From an uncultured Eubacteriales bacterium (GTDB taxonomy: Bacteria > Bacillota > Clostridia > Lachnospirales > Lachnospiraceae): a stretch of DNA of 13,887 bases. Both the position numbers and the translations under genes were made by a program. The stretch spans positions 1 through 13,887 of the forward strand of contig URMF01000071.1 of NCBI GenBank assembly GCA_900548855.1, written 5' to 3'. A model generated the notes under the pieces. It was not told the origin of the DNA, made no database searches, and was given only the letters and a program-made list of their open reading frames with translations. Below are positions 1 through 5,840 of this stretch, piece by piece; the stretch's first letter is position 1; every line of letters begins with the position of its first letter.

Positions 1-19
1 ACGTCTTGCACCCCACTCC

Positions 20-60
20 CCTCGAACTGCGGATAAACCGCAGAGCCACGCTAACGCTTT
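20..60. other. candidate oriT-like hairpin next to mobC
   Basis: A GC-rich block lies just past the stop of the MobC-like gene. It contains a perfect 6-bp inverted repeat, CTGCGG (27-32) and CCGCAG (38-43), with a 5-nt loop. A GGGGAGTGGGG tract follows on the minus strand and an AGCGTTAGCG short direct repeat precedes it. Nicking sites of MOB relaxases are typically next to such hairpins and near the auxiliary mobC gene, so an origin of transfer is plausible. I see no nic consensus I can name, and the relaxase gene lies outside the window. The block could equally be the start of the relaxase gene region or an unrelated hairpin. Confidence 0.35.
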
Positions 61-68
61 TTATCAAT

Positions 69-425
69 TCACTTTCTCTTTTTTGAATCTTCCTCATATA
101 GATGAATAACTGCTTCAAGTGCCTTTTTCAGAAGTTCTGTTTGCTCATTATTCATCATTTTTATTTCTGCAATATCCTCTTCATACAACTTCCCCGTTTC
201 ATTTGCTTTCTTAGCATACTGATTGAGATTATTACTAATCCTTGCATGTAAAGATATTACCCGGTTCAAATCAGGCCATTCAGGGATTATTACATACCCG
301 TTTATCGCCATCTTCCTGATATACGCACTCATATTTTGAACTCCGGCTTCCTTCATCTGATCATGCAATATTTCCACCTCCTCCGGTTTAAATTTCACAT
401 AAATACCTTTTGAATACTCTTTCAC
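69..425 (-). CDS. mobC: MobC-like plasmid mobilization relaxosome protein
   Basis: A 118-residue protein of the bacterial mobilisation (MobC) family. These are small ribbon-helix-helix-like DNA-binding accessory proteins that help a relaxase bind and open oriT. The first half carries the typical pattern: a short beta-strand region (GIYVKFKPEE), then MSAYIRKMAINGYVI around residues 32-46. It continues with LNRVISLHARISNNLNQYAKKANETG, the family signature, and a charged helical tail rich in E and K. Full length for the family. The start is GTG at 423-425, preceded by a good GGAGG site 9 nt upstream; the nearby ATG is out of frame. Such genes normally sit directly before a relaxase, which would lie beyond coordinate 1. 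It implies that the neighbouring DNA belongs to a conjugative or mobilizable element. Family assignment is confident; the symbol is a family name. Confidence 0.85.
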   Translation of the reverse strand: MKEYSKGIYVKFKPEEVEILHDQMKEAGVQNMSAYIRKMAINGYVIIPEWPDLNRVISLHARISNNLNQYAKKANETGKLYEEDIAEIKMMNNEQTELLKKALEAVIHLYEEDSKKRK

Positions 426-455
426 TTTGCATTTCCTCCACTCTTTTTACTTTGT

Positions 456-500
456 TTTTTAGAAATCGCTCTATCAGGGCATTTAATGACTTTCTAAAAA
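456..500. repeat. 10-bp inverted repeat upstream of mobC, third copy nearby
   Basis: TTTTTAGAAA at 456-465 is matched by its exact complement TTTCTAAAAA at 491-500. A further direct copy of TTTTTAGAAA lies at 645-654. The pair flanks the probable mobC promoter/leader region, so it could be a binding site for an autoregulating relaxosome protein. With AT-rich arms it could also be chance or the decayed ends of a small insertion (491-654). No function is proved. Confidence 0.35.
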
Positions 501-508
501 TAGGCAAC

Positions 509-538
509 AAAAAAGGCAACCGATGTTACTCGATTGCC
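509..538 (-). terminator. intrinsic terminator, minus strand
   Basis: Read on the minus strand, GGCAATCG (531-538) pairs with CGGTTGCC (515-522), one G-T wobble, around an 8-nt loop. A run of six T follows (509-514). This is a standard rho-independent terminator. It is the second of two between the nucleotide-metabolism cluster and mobC, insulating the mobilization gene. The 426-789 interval holds this hairpin, the terminator at 685-712 and AT-rich repeats. I see no convincing gene in it; a 47-codon minus-strand reading frame there runs through this terminator and was rejected. Confidence 0.8.
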
Positions 539-684
539 ATGCTGCCACTTTTACAAGACTATATACGCTCAAAAATTTGTTAGTATTGTACAAACAGTTT
601 TGTGAATAATTCTGTCCATTTTCCATTACAAAATGATAATTGACTTTTTAGAAATAGTTATTCTCAGATTTTCTACAAAATTAG

Positions 685-712
685 AAAAAGCCCAAACCAC
701 AAGGGTTTGAGC
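685..712 (-). terminator. intrinsic terminator for the nucleotide-metabolism cluster
   Basis: On the minus strand GCTCAAACC (704-712) pairs with GGTTTGGGC (690-698) through nine pairs including one wobble, with a 5-nt loop. TTTTT follows at 685-689. It lies about 80 bp beyond the last ORF of the cluster that ends at 790 and would terminate that transcript. Confidence 0.85.
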
Positions 713-789
713 TCCATTTGTACATTCCTATTTTCTGCTTTTGGGTATAAAATCTCCGCAGTTAAATATAGAATATTTGTTCGTTTTTG

Positions 790-1029
790 TCAAGTCTTAC
801 TTGCACTTTTTCTCAACTTTTTCTCTTTCTTCTTCGGCAATTCTTCCCACATGCTCTCAACCAATTCACACAGAAACTGCCGATTATCCACATCATCAAC
901 CAGAATCATTTTTTTCGCACCATCATATAGCGGTTCCATCTCAGCATCCGGCATCATTTTCACCGCCACCGGAACCGGCTTTACCAAAAGTCTGTCAATG
1001 CGCACTAACACCTTGCTCCGCATTAACAT
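790..1029 (-). CDS. unidentified small ORF, possibly frameshifted
   Basis: I do not recognise this 79-residue ORF. It has a hydrophobic/valine-rich first third (VRIDRLLVKPVPVAVKMM), an acidic middle (ILVDDVDNRQFLCELVESMWEEL) and a strongly basic lysine-rich end. Its codons are richer in G and C than those of the kinase gene upstream, suggesting a separate origin. No ribosome binding site precedes the ATG at 1029. A different-frame ATG at 1039, 10 nt after the kinase stop, opens a short peptide (MSENVNAEQGVSAH). That frame ends just where the 79-residue frame begins to look protein-like. A single-base indel near 990-1000 could therefore have split one gene. Whether it is expressed is uncertain. 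Confidence 0.4.
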   Translation of the reverse strand: MLMRSKVLVRIDRLLVKPVPVAVKMMPDAEMEPLYDGAKKMILVDDVDNRQFLCELVESMWEELPKKKEKKLRKSASKT

Positions 1030-1049
1030 TCTCAGACATTGTATCTACT

Positions 1050-1709
1050 TTATCGATTTAATCCAAACATACTTTCTGCCAAAGCAAATGTCTCATCAAT
1101 ACTACGGTTTTCGTCTCTTGTTATTACATTAAATCCAGATTTTTGAAACATCATATATCTTTCCTGTGAATTAACTCTTTTCAGACATTCTCTGAAATTT
1201 ATCATAGCATCCTCTGGATTATCTTCTTTCAATAACAACTGATATAAAAACTGTTTTTCCTTATCTGGTCTTTCAAAAAATCTCTGCACAGAAATATTCG
1301 GATCTGCTAACATAATCAAAACATGATTTTCATCTGAAATTTCATGTAAAATTTCAACCGAAATATTAGTATCTACAAATATTTTTTTCTTTGTTCTGGA
1401 AACTAAATCCTTTAAAATTTCAATTTCTAAGACAGTACATTCTTTCGTAACTCCATTTACCCACGCCTCATATTCATCTGGAGTTCTTCTGACAAATTCA
1501 CCCCAATCCTGTAAATCTCTTGTGTAAGTAAGATTAGGAAACTCCTTGGTATCCAAATTTTCTAAAAGTCTATCCTGATAATTTTCTTCGCAGGCGATTC
1601 CGTCATATTTTTCTGCCAGAAGTTTTACCATTGTGGATTTTCCAGCATATGCTGTCCCATTAATAAAATAAACATTTTCAAACTTCACGACTATCTTACC
1701 ACACTCCAA
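1050..1709 (-). CDS. P-loop nucleotide/nucleoside kinase-like protein
   Basis: A 219-residue P-loop NTPase. A Walker A motif (GTAYAGKST, about residues 18-26) follows a short beta strand (ENVYFIN). KKIFVDTNI around residue 110 is a plausible Walker B-type strand, and the basic segment QRFFERPDKEKQ around 142-153 resembles the lid of small-molecule kinases. The fold suggests an adenylate/cytidylate-kinase-like or phosphotransferase-like enzyme acting on a small substrate in the cytoplasm; the substrate cannot be read from sequence. The listed start is TTG at 1709, one base after the upstream stop. A GTG at 1688 still leaves the whole P-loop domain intact, and neither has a strong ribosome binding site. 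Essentially zero spacing from the phosphorylase-like gene implies co-transcription and translational coupling in a nucleotide-metabolism operon. Confidence 0.7.
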   Translation of the reverse strand: MECGKIVVKFENVYFINGTAYAGKSTMVKLLAEKYDGIACEENYQDRLLENLDTKEFPNLTYTRDLQDWGEFVRRTPDEYEAWVNGVTKECTVLEIEILKDLVSRTKKKIFVDTNISVEILHEISDENHVLIMLADPNISVQRFFERPDKEKQFLYQLLLKEDNPEDAMINFRECLKRVNSQERYMMFQKSGFNVITRDENRSIDETFALAESMFGLNR

Positions 1710-1710
1710 T

Positions 1711-2010
1711 CTATCTTATAGACTCAATTATCATATCAATAACAGCACCAACAGCTCTTTTAATATCATTGCCTTCCCATCCAAGTTTCCAACCATTCTC
1801 TGAATACACATCAGAAATAACATATATACCTGTTGCCACACATTTTCTATAATTAGCTATTGTAAACAAACCAACACCTTCCATTTCAACGCAAAGTGCT
1901 CCTTTTGTTTCTTCACTTTCCGGCCAGATTTTTAAGACAGCATTATCTAGCGAATATTCTTTTCCGCCGACAATTGCCTGAATATTCTCAGGAAACTCCA
2001 GTTGTCTCAT
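1711..2010 (-). CDS. truncated nucleoside phosphorylase-like protein (C-terminal part)
   Basis: The 99-residue product ends like a PNP/UDP phosphorylase. It has the signature CVEMEGVGLFTIA (about 40-52), then the strand IYVISDVYS with the conserved SD and a final amphipathic helix. Full-length members have about 230-260 residues and bind phosphate and ribose with their N-terminal two thirds. Those parts are missing here, so activity as a phosphorylase is unlikely unless another subunit supplies them. The first 40 residues do not resemble the family N-terminus, which fits an internal deletion fused to a new start. AGGAGAA abuts the ATG with only 2 nt spacing. It sits 10 nt after the pyrophosphatase gene and directly before the kinase gene. 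It may be a decayed gene or a minimal regulatory or substrate-binding remnant. Confidence 0.6.
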   Translation of the reverse strand: MRQLEFPENIQAIVGGKEYSLDNAVLKIWPESEETKGALCVEMEGVGLFTIANYRKCVATGIYVISDVYSENGWKLGWEGNDIKRAVGAVIDMIIESIR

Positions 2011-2020
2011 TTCTCCTATA

Positions 2021-2650
2021 CTATGCTATATGTAAAGACTTAATCAAAAAATCTACGACACTCTTTTGATATTGATCTTTTATGATATTTTCTTTGCTTT
2101 CTTCAATACTTCCATCAACAAAATATTTGCCGTTTTCTTTATTGATTGATAATGAATCAAGAGGCCATCCTTCAAATCTTTTTGATGAAGCTTTATCAAT
2201 CATATAGAATAATCCGTTTTTTTGAGCTGCCATATTGTCCATAAACGATGAAATTACTCCGTGATTATAAACTGCAATTCCATCTAGGTAATATGCTGTG
2301 ACTTTACCTCCAAGCCCTGCAATAAGTTTTGAATAGTAATCAATCATCTCTTCATCTGACAGTCTATCCATATTCATAGGTGTTCTAATATTTAGTCCCG
2401 GCTGACGCAAATCCTCAAAATCCAGTTCTTCAAAATATAATCCAGAATCATTACAAATAACAACATCAAAGTATTGTCCATAAAGCTCTGCCTTCATAAT
2501 AGCATTTTCTTCTGGTGTATTCCCCATTTCCTTAGGTTCTTCTATAACTTCGATATCTCTTAAAGTAATAAATTCAATATCATACCCTTTTAACAAATCC
2601 GAAAATCTTTTTACCTTTGATGGATTTGTTGTTCCTAATAAAACCCTCAT
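2021..2650 (-). CDS. RdgB/HAM1-like non-canonical NTP pyrophosphatase
   Basis: A 209-residue ITPase-superfamily protein. Family members hydrolyse non-canonical purine triphosphates such as dITP and XTP to the monophosphate and pyrophosphate. Visible motifs: the N-terminal substrate loop TTNPSKVKRF (residues 7-16) and the EEPKEMGNTPEENAIMKA stretch (about 37-54, matching E...G.TFxENAxxKA). The catalytic NDSGLYFEEL region (67-76) replaces the usual ADDSGL. Length is near the family norm, but the middle region diverges from housekeeping RdgB, so a specialised substrate is possible. The ATG at 2650 has AGGAG 9 nt upstream. It is the first intact gene of the cluster that continues with phosphorylase-like and kinase-like genes. 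It follows the RlmD fragment by only 17 nt. Family is confident, substrate is not. Confidence 0.85.
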   Translation of the reverse strand: MRVLLGTTNPSKVKRFSDLLKGYDIEFITLRDIEVIEEPKEMGNTPEENAIMKAELYGQYFDVVICNDSGLYFEELDFEDLRQPGLNIRTPMNMDRLSDEEMIDYYSKLIAGLGGKVTAYYLDGIAVYNHGVISSFMDNMAAQKNGLFYMIDKASSKRFEGWPLDSLSINKENGKYFVDGSIEESKENIIKDQYQKSVVDFLIKSLHIA

Positions 2651-2667
2651 ATCGTCATACTCCTAAA

Positions 2668-3012
2668 CTAAATCATCTTAAAAGCTTTCAACGCTTCTAC
2701 TATTGCCTCTTCCTTCTCCTTTGGGCACTTAGGCTGTCTGGCATCATCTGACTTAGGCTTGTTATAATTTTCTCTCTCTATAATCCCATACTTAGCCTTA
2801 ACCTGTGCAATATACAGATTTGAAACTTTCATTCCATCATTATGCTCAGCCACGTATGCTTTGATTTCCTCATAGGTTGCCTTACTCTCCGCAGATGTCA
2901 AATCCAGTTCATCCATATCCAGTCTCACATTCACATGATGCTTCGCTTCATGAAGTTTGGACAATAAGCATACCGTCTCAACATGCCATGAGTGTGCAAT
3001 AAAGATGCACAT
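2668..3012 (-). pseudogene. orphan C-terminal fragment of 23S rRNA m5U methyltransferase (RlmD/RumA type)
   Basis: The 114-residue ORF matches the end of clostridial RlmD-type proteins. The motif HSWHVETVCLLSK normally follows the last methyltransferase strand. Then comes the C-terminal extension, with LDMDELDLTSAESKATYEEI, IAQVKAKYGIIERENY and a terminal PKCPKEKEEAIVEALKAFKMI. The SAM-binding domain and catalytic cysteine are entirely absent. No ribosome binding site precedes the ATG at 3012, where AAGGG touches the start codon. Genes of this family are known integration targets for mobile elements in Firmicutes, so this could be the 3' remnant left by an insertion. Alternatively the small domain may survive as a stand-alone protein, since it is intact from HVET to the stop and abuts the pyrophosphatase gene. 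Confidence 0.65.
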
Positions 3013-3256
3013 CCCTTGGCTTTTTCGTTAAGCCTTGGATTTAAAATGATGCAACAGCCCTCTATCGGATCTGCAAAAATAAGCAAGGTGCAGCACTTTG
3101 CCCTTGCCATAGAAAAAGATTAGATTTGTTTTTGAGATATAAGCCGGATTGCTTATGTGTGATTTGTACTCTGCTCTTTCCCTATGGTACTTTCCTGCCT
3201 GTATAACTTCGAGGATATTGTACCACAGATTGTTTGTTTCTGAAATTCCTTTCCTG

Positions 3257-3301
3257 AAAAATGGGCAGAAGAAAACCTCCAAATCTTTTGGAGACTTGGA
3301 G
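3257..3301 (+). repeat. direct repeat copy A flanking the defence-like island
   Basis: Positions 3257-3301 and 7167-7211 align without gaps with 8 mismatches in 45. The shared core includes AAAATG..CAGAAGAAAA and CTCCAAATCTTT followed by AGACTTG. Both are in the same orientation and enclose the AbiF unit and the E1-JAB-2TM operon. Copy A doubles as the abiF terminator. Confidence 0.7.
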
Positions 3302-3302
3302 G
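3270..3302 (-). terminator. intrinsic terminator of the abiF gene (repeat copy A)
   Basis: On the minus strand CCTCCAAGTC (3293-3302) pairs with GATTTGGAGG (3276-3285), ten pairs with one wobble, loop TCCAAAA. TTTTCTTC follows. It begins 24 nt after the AbiF-like stop codon and is a strong rho-independent terminator. The same ~45-bp block recurs in degenerate form at 7167-7211. The interval 3013-3269 has no gene I trust. Confidence 0.8.
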
Positions 3303-3325
3303 CTTGATTCTGGCCATTTTATATT

Positions 3326-4267
3326 TTATTGTTTTCTGTATCGGGTTATCTTTCTCCAGTTTTCCGGGAAACCCATTCTTTCATATAATTCATGTTCTGA
3401 TATACTATCATGTTTCTTCAGGTATTTATCAATAAGTGCTTTAAGCTCCTTTATAAATTCCTTGTACCAGCCATCGCTCAGCATATATCTTAAAGCAATC
3501 ACAACCGAAAACAAATCATTTTTTCCATTCACATATTGTGTACCTTTTTGAGCAATCTTTAACTTCATATGTAACGGAAAATCCGGGATACTATCGGTAG
3601 TTCTATAAGTAAATAATCGCTCACCATGCGCACAGACATTTCTGAATTTTACCATTACAGCCAAAATAGAAATCATTTGACTTTCGTTAATGCAAGAATA
3701 ATTCCTGCTAATCTTAATCTGTATATCCTGTGGAAGCAACATATACATTTTGGAAATATTTCCAAATGTCAACGCGTTCGTCAGTACCCATAATGGAACA
3801 TTTCCATATTTTTTCTGTGCATGATTTATATAATGATAATCTGTCGGTTTTGTAACGTATCCTTCTAATATCTTTATTAAACGGTCAATATCTCTTTGAT
3901 TTTTTCTGCCTACATAATTGTAATTTGCAGTATCAAGATATTCTTTTTGGTTCTCACCATTCTTCTCTGTAAAATAGTAAGAGACTTGTGATTTTATTTC
4001 GTTTTCTACTTTGATAAGATATTTCAAAAACAACTGCCTTAAAGATTCATCAAAATAATATAACTCTACAATATCCTCAAATTTCGTTCCATCCTTATAC
4101 TTCTTAGTTGTTGGATTTTTAAAGATATCCTTATACCCTCCAATTAATGAATAATAGCTTGTCTGCCTTAAAATCTCTTTAGCATATGCCTCATCATCAA
4201 TTTGCAGATTTTTCTCATTCTTCAGTTTTTCTATTTGCTGATCATAACTCAAAAAAATCTTTGGCAT
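3326..4267 (-). CDS. AbiF/AbiD-type Abi_2 family HEPN abortive-infection protein
   Basis: A 313-residue protein of the Abi_2 family. Visible are the N-terminal repeat RQTSYYSLIGGYKDIF (about 34-49), the helical segment with FDESLRQLFLKYLIKVENEI (about 72-91) and the conserved PLWVLTNALTFGNISKMY (158-175). The HEPN RNase signature RNVCAH (R-x4-H, 209-214) lies in KFRNVCAHGERLFTY. HEPN proteins with this motif are metal-independent RNases, and Abi_2 proteins stop phage infection by halting the cell. The ATG at 4267 is chosen because AAGGAG lies 9 nt upstream. The longer frame from 4363 reads through a structured leader RNA and starts inside the -10 box, so it is rejected. It has its own promoter, leader RNA and terminator, so it is a stand-alone transcription unit. 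Its toxicity would then need control by the leader RNA. Confidence 0.85.
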   Translation of the reverse strand: MPKIFLSYDQQIEKLKNEKNLQIDDEAYAKEILRQTSYYSLIGGYKDIFKNPTTKKYKDGTKFEDIVELYYFDESLRQLFLKYLIKVENEIKSQVSYYFTEKNGENQKEYLDTANYNYVGRKNQRDIDRLIKILEGYVTKPTDYHYINHAQKKYGNVPLWVLTNALTFGNISKMYMLLPQDIQIKISRNYSCINESQMISILAVMVKFRNVCAHGERLFTYRTTDSIPDFPLHMKLKIAQKGTQYVNGKNDLFSVVIALRYMLSDGWYKEFIKELKALIDKYLKKHDSISEHELYERMGFPENWRKITRYRKQ

Positions 4268-4287
4268 ACACAATGTCTCCTTAAAGT

Positions 4288-4355
4288 AAAAAAGAGGAGA
4301 CCCCGCAGGTTCTCCCCCGGTCGCAGGCCTCACAGGTTTCTGCAACGCGATCACT
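4288..4355 (-). ncRNA. structured, terminated leader RNA upstream of abiF (candidate abiF RNA antitoxin)
   Basis: Between the promoter and abiF lies a GC-rich RNA of about 68 nt in AT-rich surroundings. Hairpin 1: GTTGCAG (4340-4346) pairs with CTGCGAC (4320-4326), seven pairs, with a CCT-GTG-AGG mini-hairpin inside. Hairpin 2: GGGGAGA (4311-4317) pairs with TCTCCTC (4294-4300), seven pairs, and is followed by TTTTTT (4288-4293), giving an intrinsic terminator before the abiF ribosome binding site. The two loops share an ACCTGYGRGG sequence. A conserved abiF RNA motif upstream of such genes is known, and AbiF systems with antitoxic ncRNA have been described. Identity with that class is inferred from position and form. 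The 5' end is estimated from the -10 box. Confidence 0.75.
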
Positions 4356-4361
4356 GTATTC

Positions 4362-4390
4362 ATCTTACTCGACTTTGAACTTCATGTCAA
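4362..4390 (-). promoter_or_regulatory. sigma-A promoter of the abiF RNA/abiF unit
   Basis: A consensus -35 box TTGACA (4385-4390) is separated by exactly 17 nt from TAAGAT (-10, 4362-4367). The predicted start is about 4355, right at the beginning of the structured RNA. Such a strong promoter in front of a terminator hairpin suggests that most transcripts end as the small RNA and a minority reads into abiF. Confidence 0.8.
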
Positions 4391-4522
4391 GCGGTTTCTA
4401 CAGCCACTATAGTATATGCTAAAACGCTTCATTTAATGCCAAATAACTTTATCCAACCTCTTCTTTATGCTCTTCTAAATATTTTACTTTCCAATGCATC
4501 CTTTATCACAGCATTGAAAACA

Positions 4523-5356
4523 TTACTTGTTATTATAAACAACTTTACCCTTTCTTGCGAATTTTCTGATTCCTGTTTTCTCCTGTGGAAAAACAACTAA
4601 TTTTTTAATATTGCCCCGTTCTGCCAGTTTGAAAACATCCCTTGCAATCTTCAATGCATGTTTAGGATTTGTTGTAGGAAAAACATTTATATCAGTCACG
4701 TTTCTTGGTAAATTTCTTACCTCATCCACAATCTTCGCTATAAACTGTGGGCTATAATATCTGGATACATTTGGACGCATGCGATTAATTGTAATTGTTG
4801 ATAATCTTCGTTTTACAATCGGCAGCTGTTGGTTTTCAATAGGATATGTATCCGCAAGAACTAAATTCACTTCGTCTGATACCTGAACAAAATTTGCTTT
4901 TTTAATTTCTATTTCTTCATCTTCTATTACTGGGTAATCATCTTCTTCTCCAACATTGTAACTTGAAAAAGTATCATTTAATACTAGCTTGAATTGTAAA
5001 TATGGAGGAACCAATTTTAAATTACAAGTTTGATATCCCAGAACTTTCGCACAAAACCAGTACCATAGATAAGGGTAATTATGATAAACATTTTTGGTAT
5101 TAAAAATCTTTTCCTTATTAAATTTTCTAACCCAAAGCAATGCTGAGAACACAAGTACTATACTAATAACCCAATTTTCGGTATTTAGCAAAAGGTAATA
5201 TCCTATGTTATCAAAATCTACAGACACATTTTCAAAACATAATGCAATTAATCCTTTAACATTTATTATATAGGGTATTAAAAAGGCTATTACTAGACCA
5301 ATAGTTTCCACTATGGAACGAGCACTCTCTTGCAATTTTTTAAATAATTGTTTCAT
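4523..5356 (-). CDS. two-TM membrane protein with uncharacterised C-terminal domain, third gene of the E1-JAB operon
   Basis: I do not recognise this 277-residue family. A basic N-terminus is followed by two hydrophobic helices at about residues 15-40 and 61-77. A tryptophan/tyrosine-rich segment (93-100), an acidic linker (EEDDYPVIEDEEIEI, 137-151) and a soluble domain of about 110 residues come next. That domain has compact motifs likely to be conserved: LADTYPI (167-173), RRLSTITINR (183-192), RYYSPQFI (199-206), VFPTTNPKHALKIA (225-238), FKLAERGNIKKLVVF (242-256). The strand-helix alternation suggests a Rossmann-like alpha/beta fold. The gene starts inside the end of the JAB gene (17-nt overlap), so translation is coupled and the products probably act together. 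A membrane effector gated by the soluble domain, or the substrate of the E1/JAB pair, are the two obvious roles; both are inference. Confidence 0.7.
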   Translation of the reverse strand: MKQLFKKLQESARSIVETIGLVIAFLIPYIINVKGLIALCFENVSVDFDNIGYYLLLNTENWVISIVLVFSALLWVRKFNKEKIFNTKNVYHNYPYLWYWFCAKVLGYQTCNLKLVPPYLQFKLVLNDTFSSYNVGEEDDYPVIEDEEIEIKKANFVQVSDEVNLVLADTYPIENQQLPIVKRRLSTITINRMRPNVSRYYSPQFIAKIVDEVRNLPRNVTDINVFPTTNPKHALKIARDVFKLAERGNIKKLVVFPQEKTGIRKFARKGKVVYNNK

Positions 5357-5840
5357 TTTCTTTCAGAATTCCTTTCCAATCTACACTACATATTTTAGTG
5401 ATTCTCTTTTGAACAGCATTATATTCCCAAATACCCACTTCCTGAATTCCAGCAATAATGTGATATTGAATACCACCCTTCATTTCTTTCCCAATTTTTT
5501 TCCAATTGTTTGAATCTATAAATGAATATTGAGGAATATTTTCCGGATGTGTATGCCATTCACCCATATAACCATATACACCCTCATTTTCTTCATATAG
5601 CTTTTTAAAAAAATCGAGGTGTCTTTTATCTTTGCGCAGAAATCTACTTCTACTTCTTTGATCTGCGGCCATTGGCTCTGTAATAAACTCGATAATCAAA
5701 TTTGAATTGCCGCAATTCTCCCGTCCAATTAAAATTCCTCCAGCTTCGCAAGATTTCCGTTCACTTTGTACATATTTCTGCATGACTTGCAATATATTAT
5801 TACAAAATTTTATCTTTCTGTCTCCATATTCAATTACCAT
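5340..5840 (-). CDS. JAB/JAMM (Mov34/MPN) metallopeptidase, Cap3-like
   Basis: A 166-residue Zn-dependent isopeptidase/deubiquitinase-fold protein with a complete JAMM signature: Glu32 in EAGGILIG, then GEWHTHPENIPQYSFID. His96, His98, Ser106 and Asp109 give H-x-H-x7-S-x2-D. The YMGEWHTHP form and the W after the Asp (NNW) are like the CBASS Cap3 peptidases that remove Cap2-made ubiquitin-like linkages. A longer frame begins at GTG 5888. I prefer ATG 5840 because GGAG lies 6 nt upstream and it overlaps the E1 stop by only 11 nt. The downstream end overlaps the membrane protein gene by 17 nt. Expected role: cleaving a bond formed by the adjacent E1-like enzyme, or trimming the C-terminus of its substrate. 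The catalytic residues are all present. Confidence 0.9.
   Translation of the reverse strand: MVIEYGDRKIKFCNNILQVMQKYVQSERKSCEAGGILIGRENCGNSNLIIEFITEPMAADQRSRSRFLRKDKRHLDFFKKLYEENEGVYGYMGEWHTHPENIPQYSFIDSNNWKKIGKEMKGGIQYHIIAGIQEVGIWEYNAVQKRITKICSVDWKGILKENETII

Noticed and set aside
482..625. 47-codon ORF on the minus strand (MENGQNYSQNCLYNTNKFLS...)
   Set aside because: It runs through a clear intrinsic terminator and has no convincing ribosome binding site or protein-like conservation pattern.
707..1132. 141-codon plus-strand ORF opposite the small ORF and the kinase end
   Set aside because: Antisense shadow with low-complexity Ser/Phe composition and no start signals.
3028..3282. 84-codon minus-strand ORF between the RlmD fragment and the abiF terminator
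   Set aside because: It starts inside the abiF terminator hairpin, has no ribosome binding site and its composition looks like translated intergenic DNA.
4268..4363. 32-residue N-terminal extension of the AbiF-like protein
   Set aside because: The extension starts inside the -10 box, passes through two RNA hairpins and a terminator, and the ATG at 4267 has an ideal ribosome binding site.
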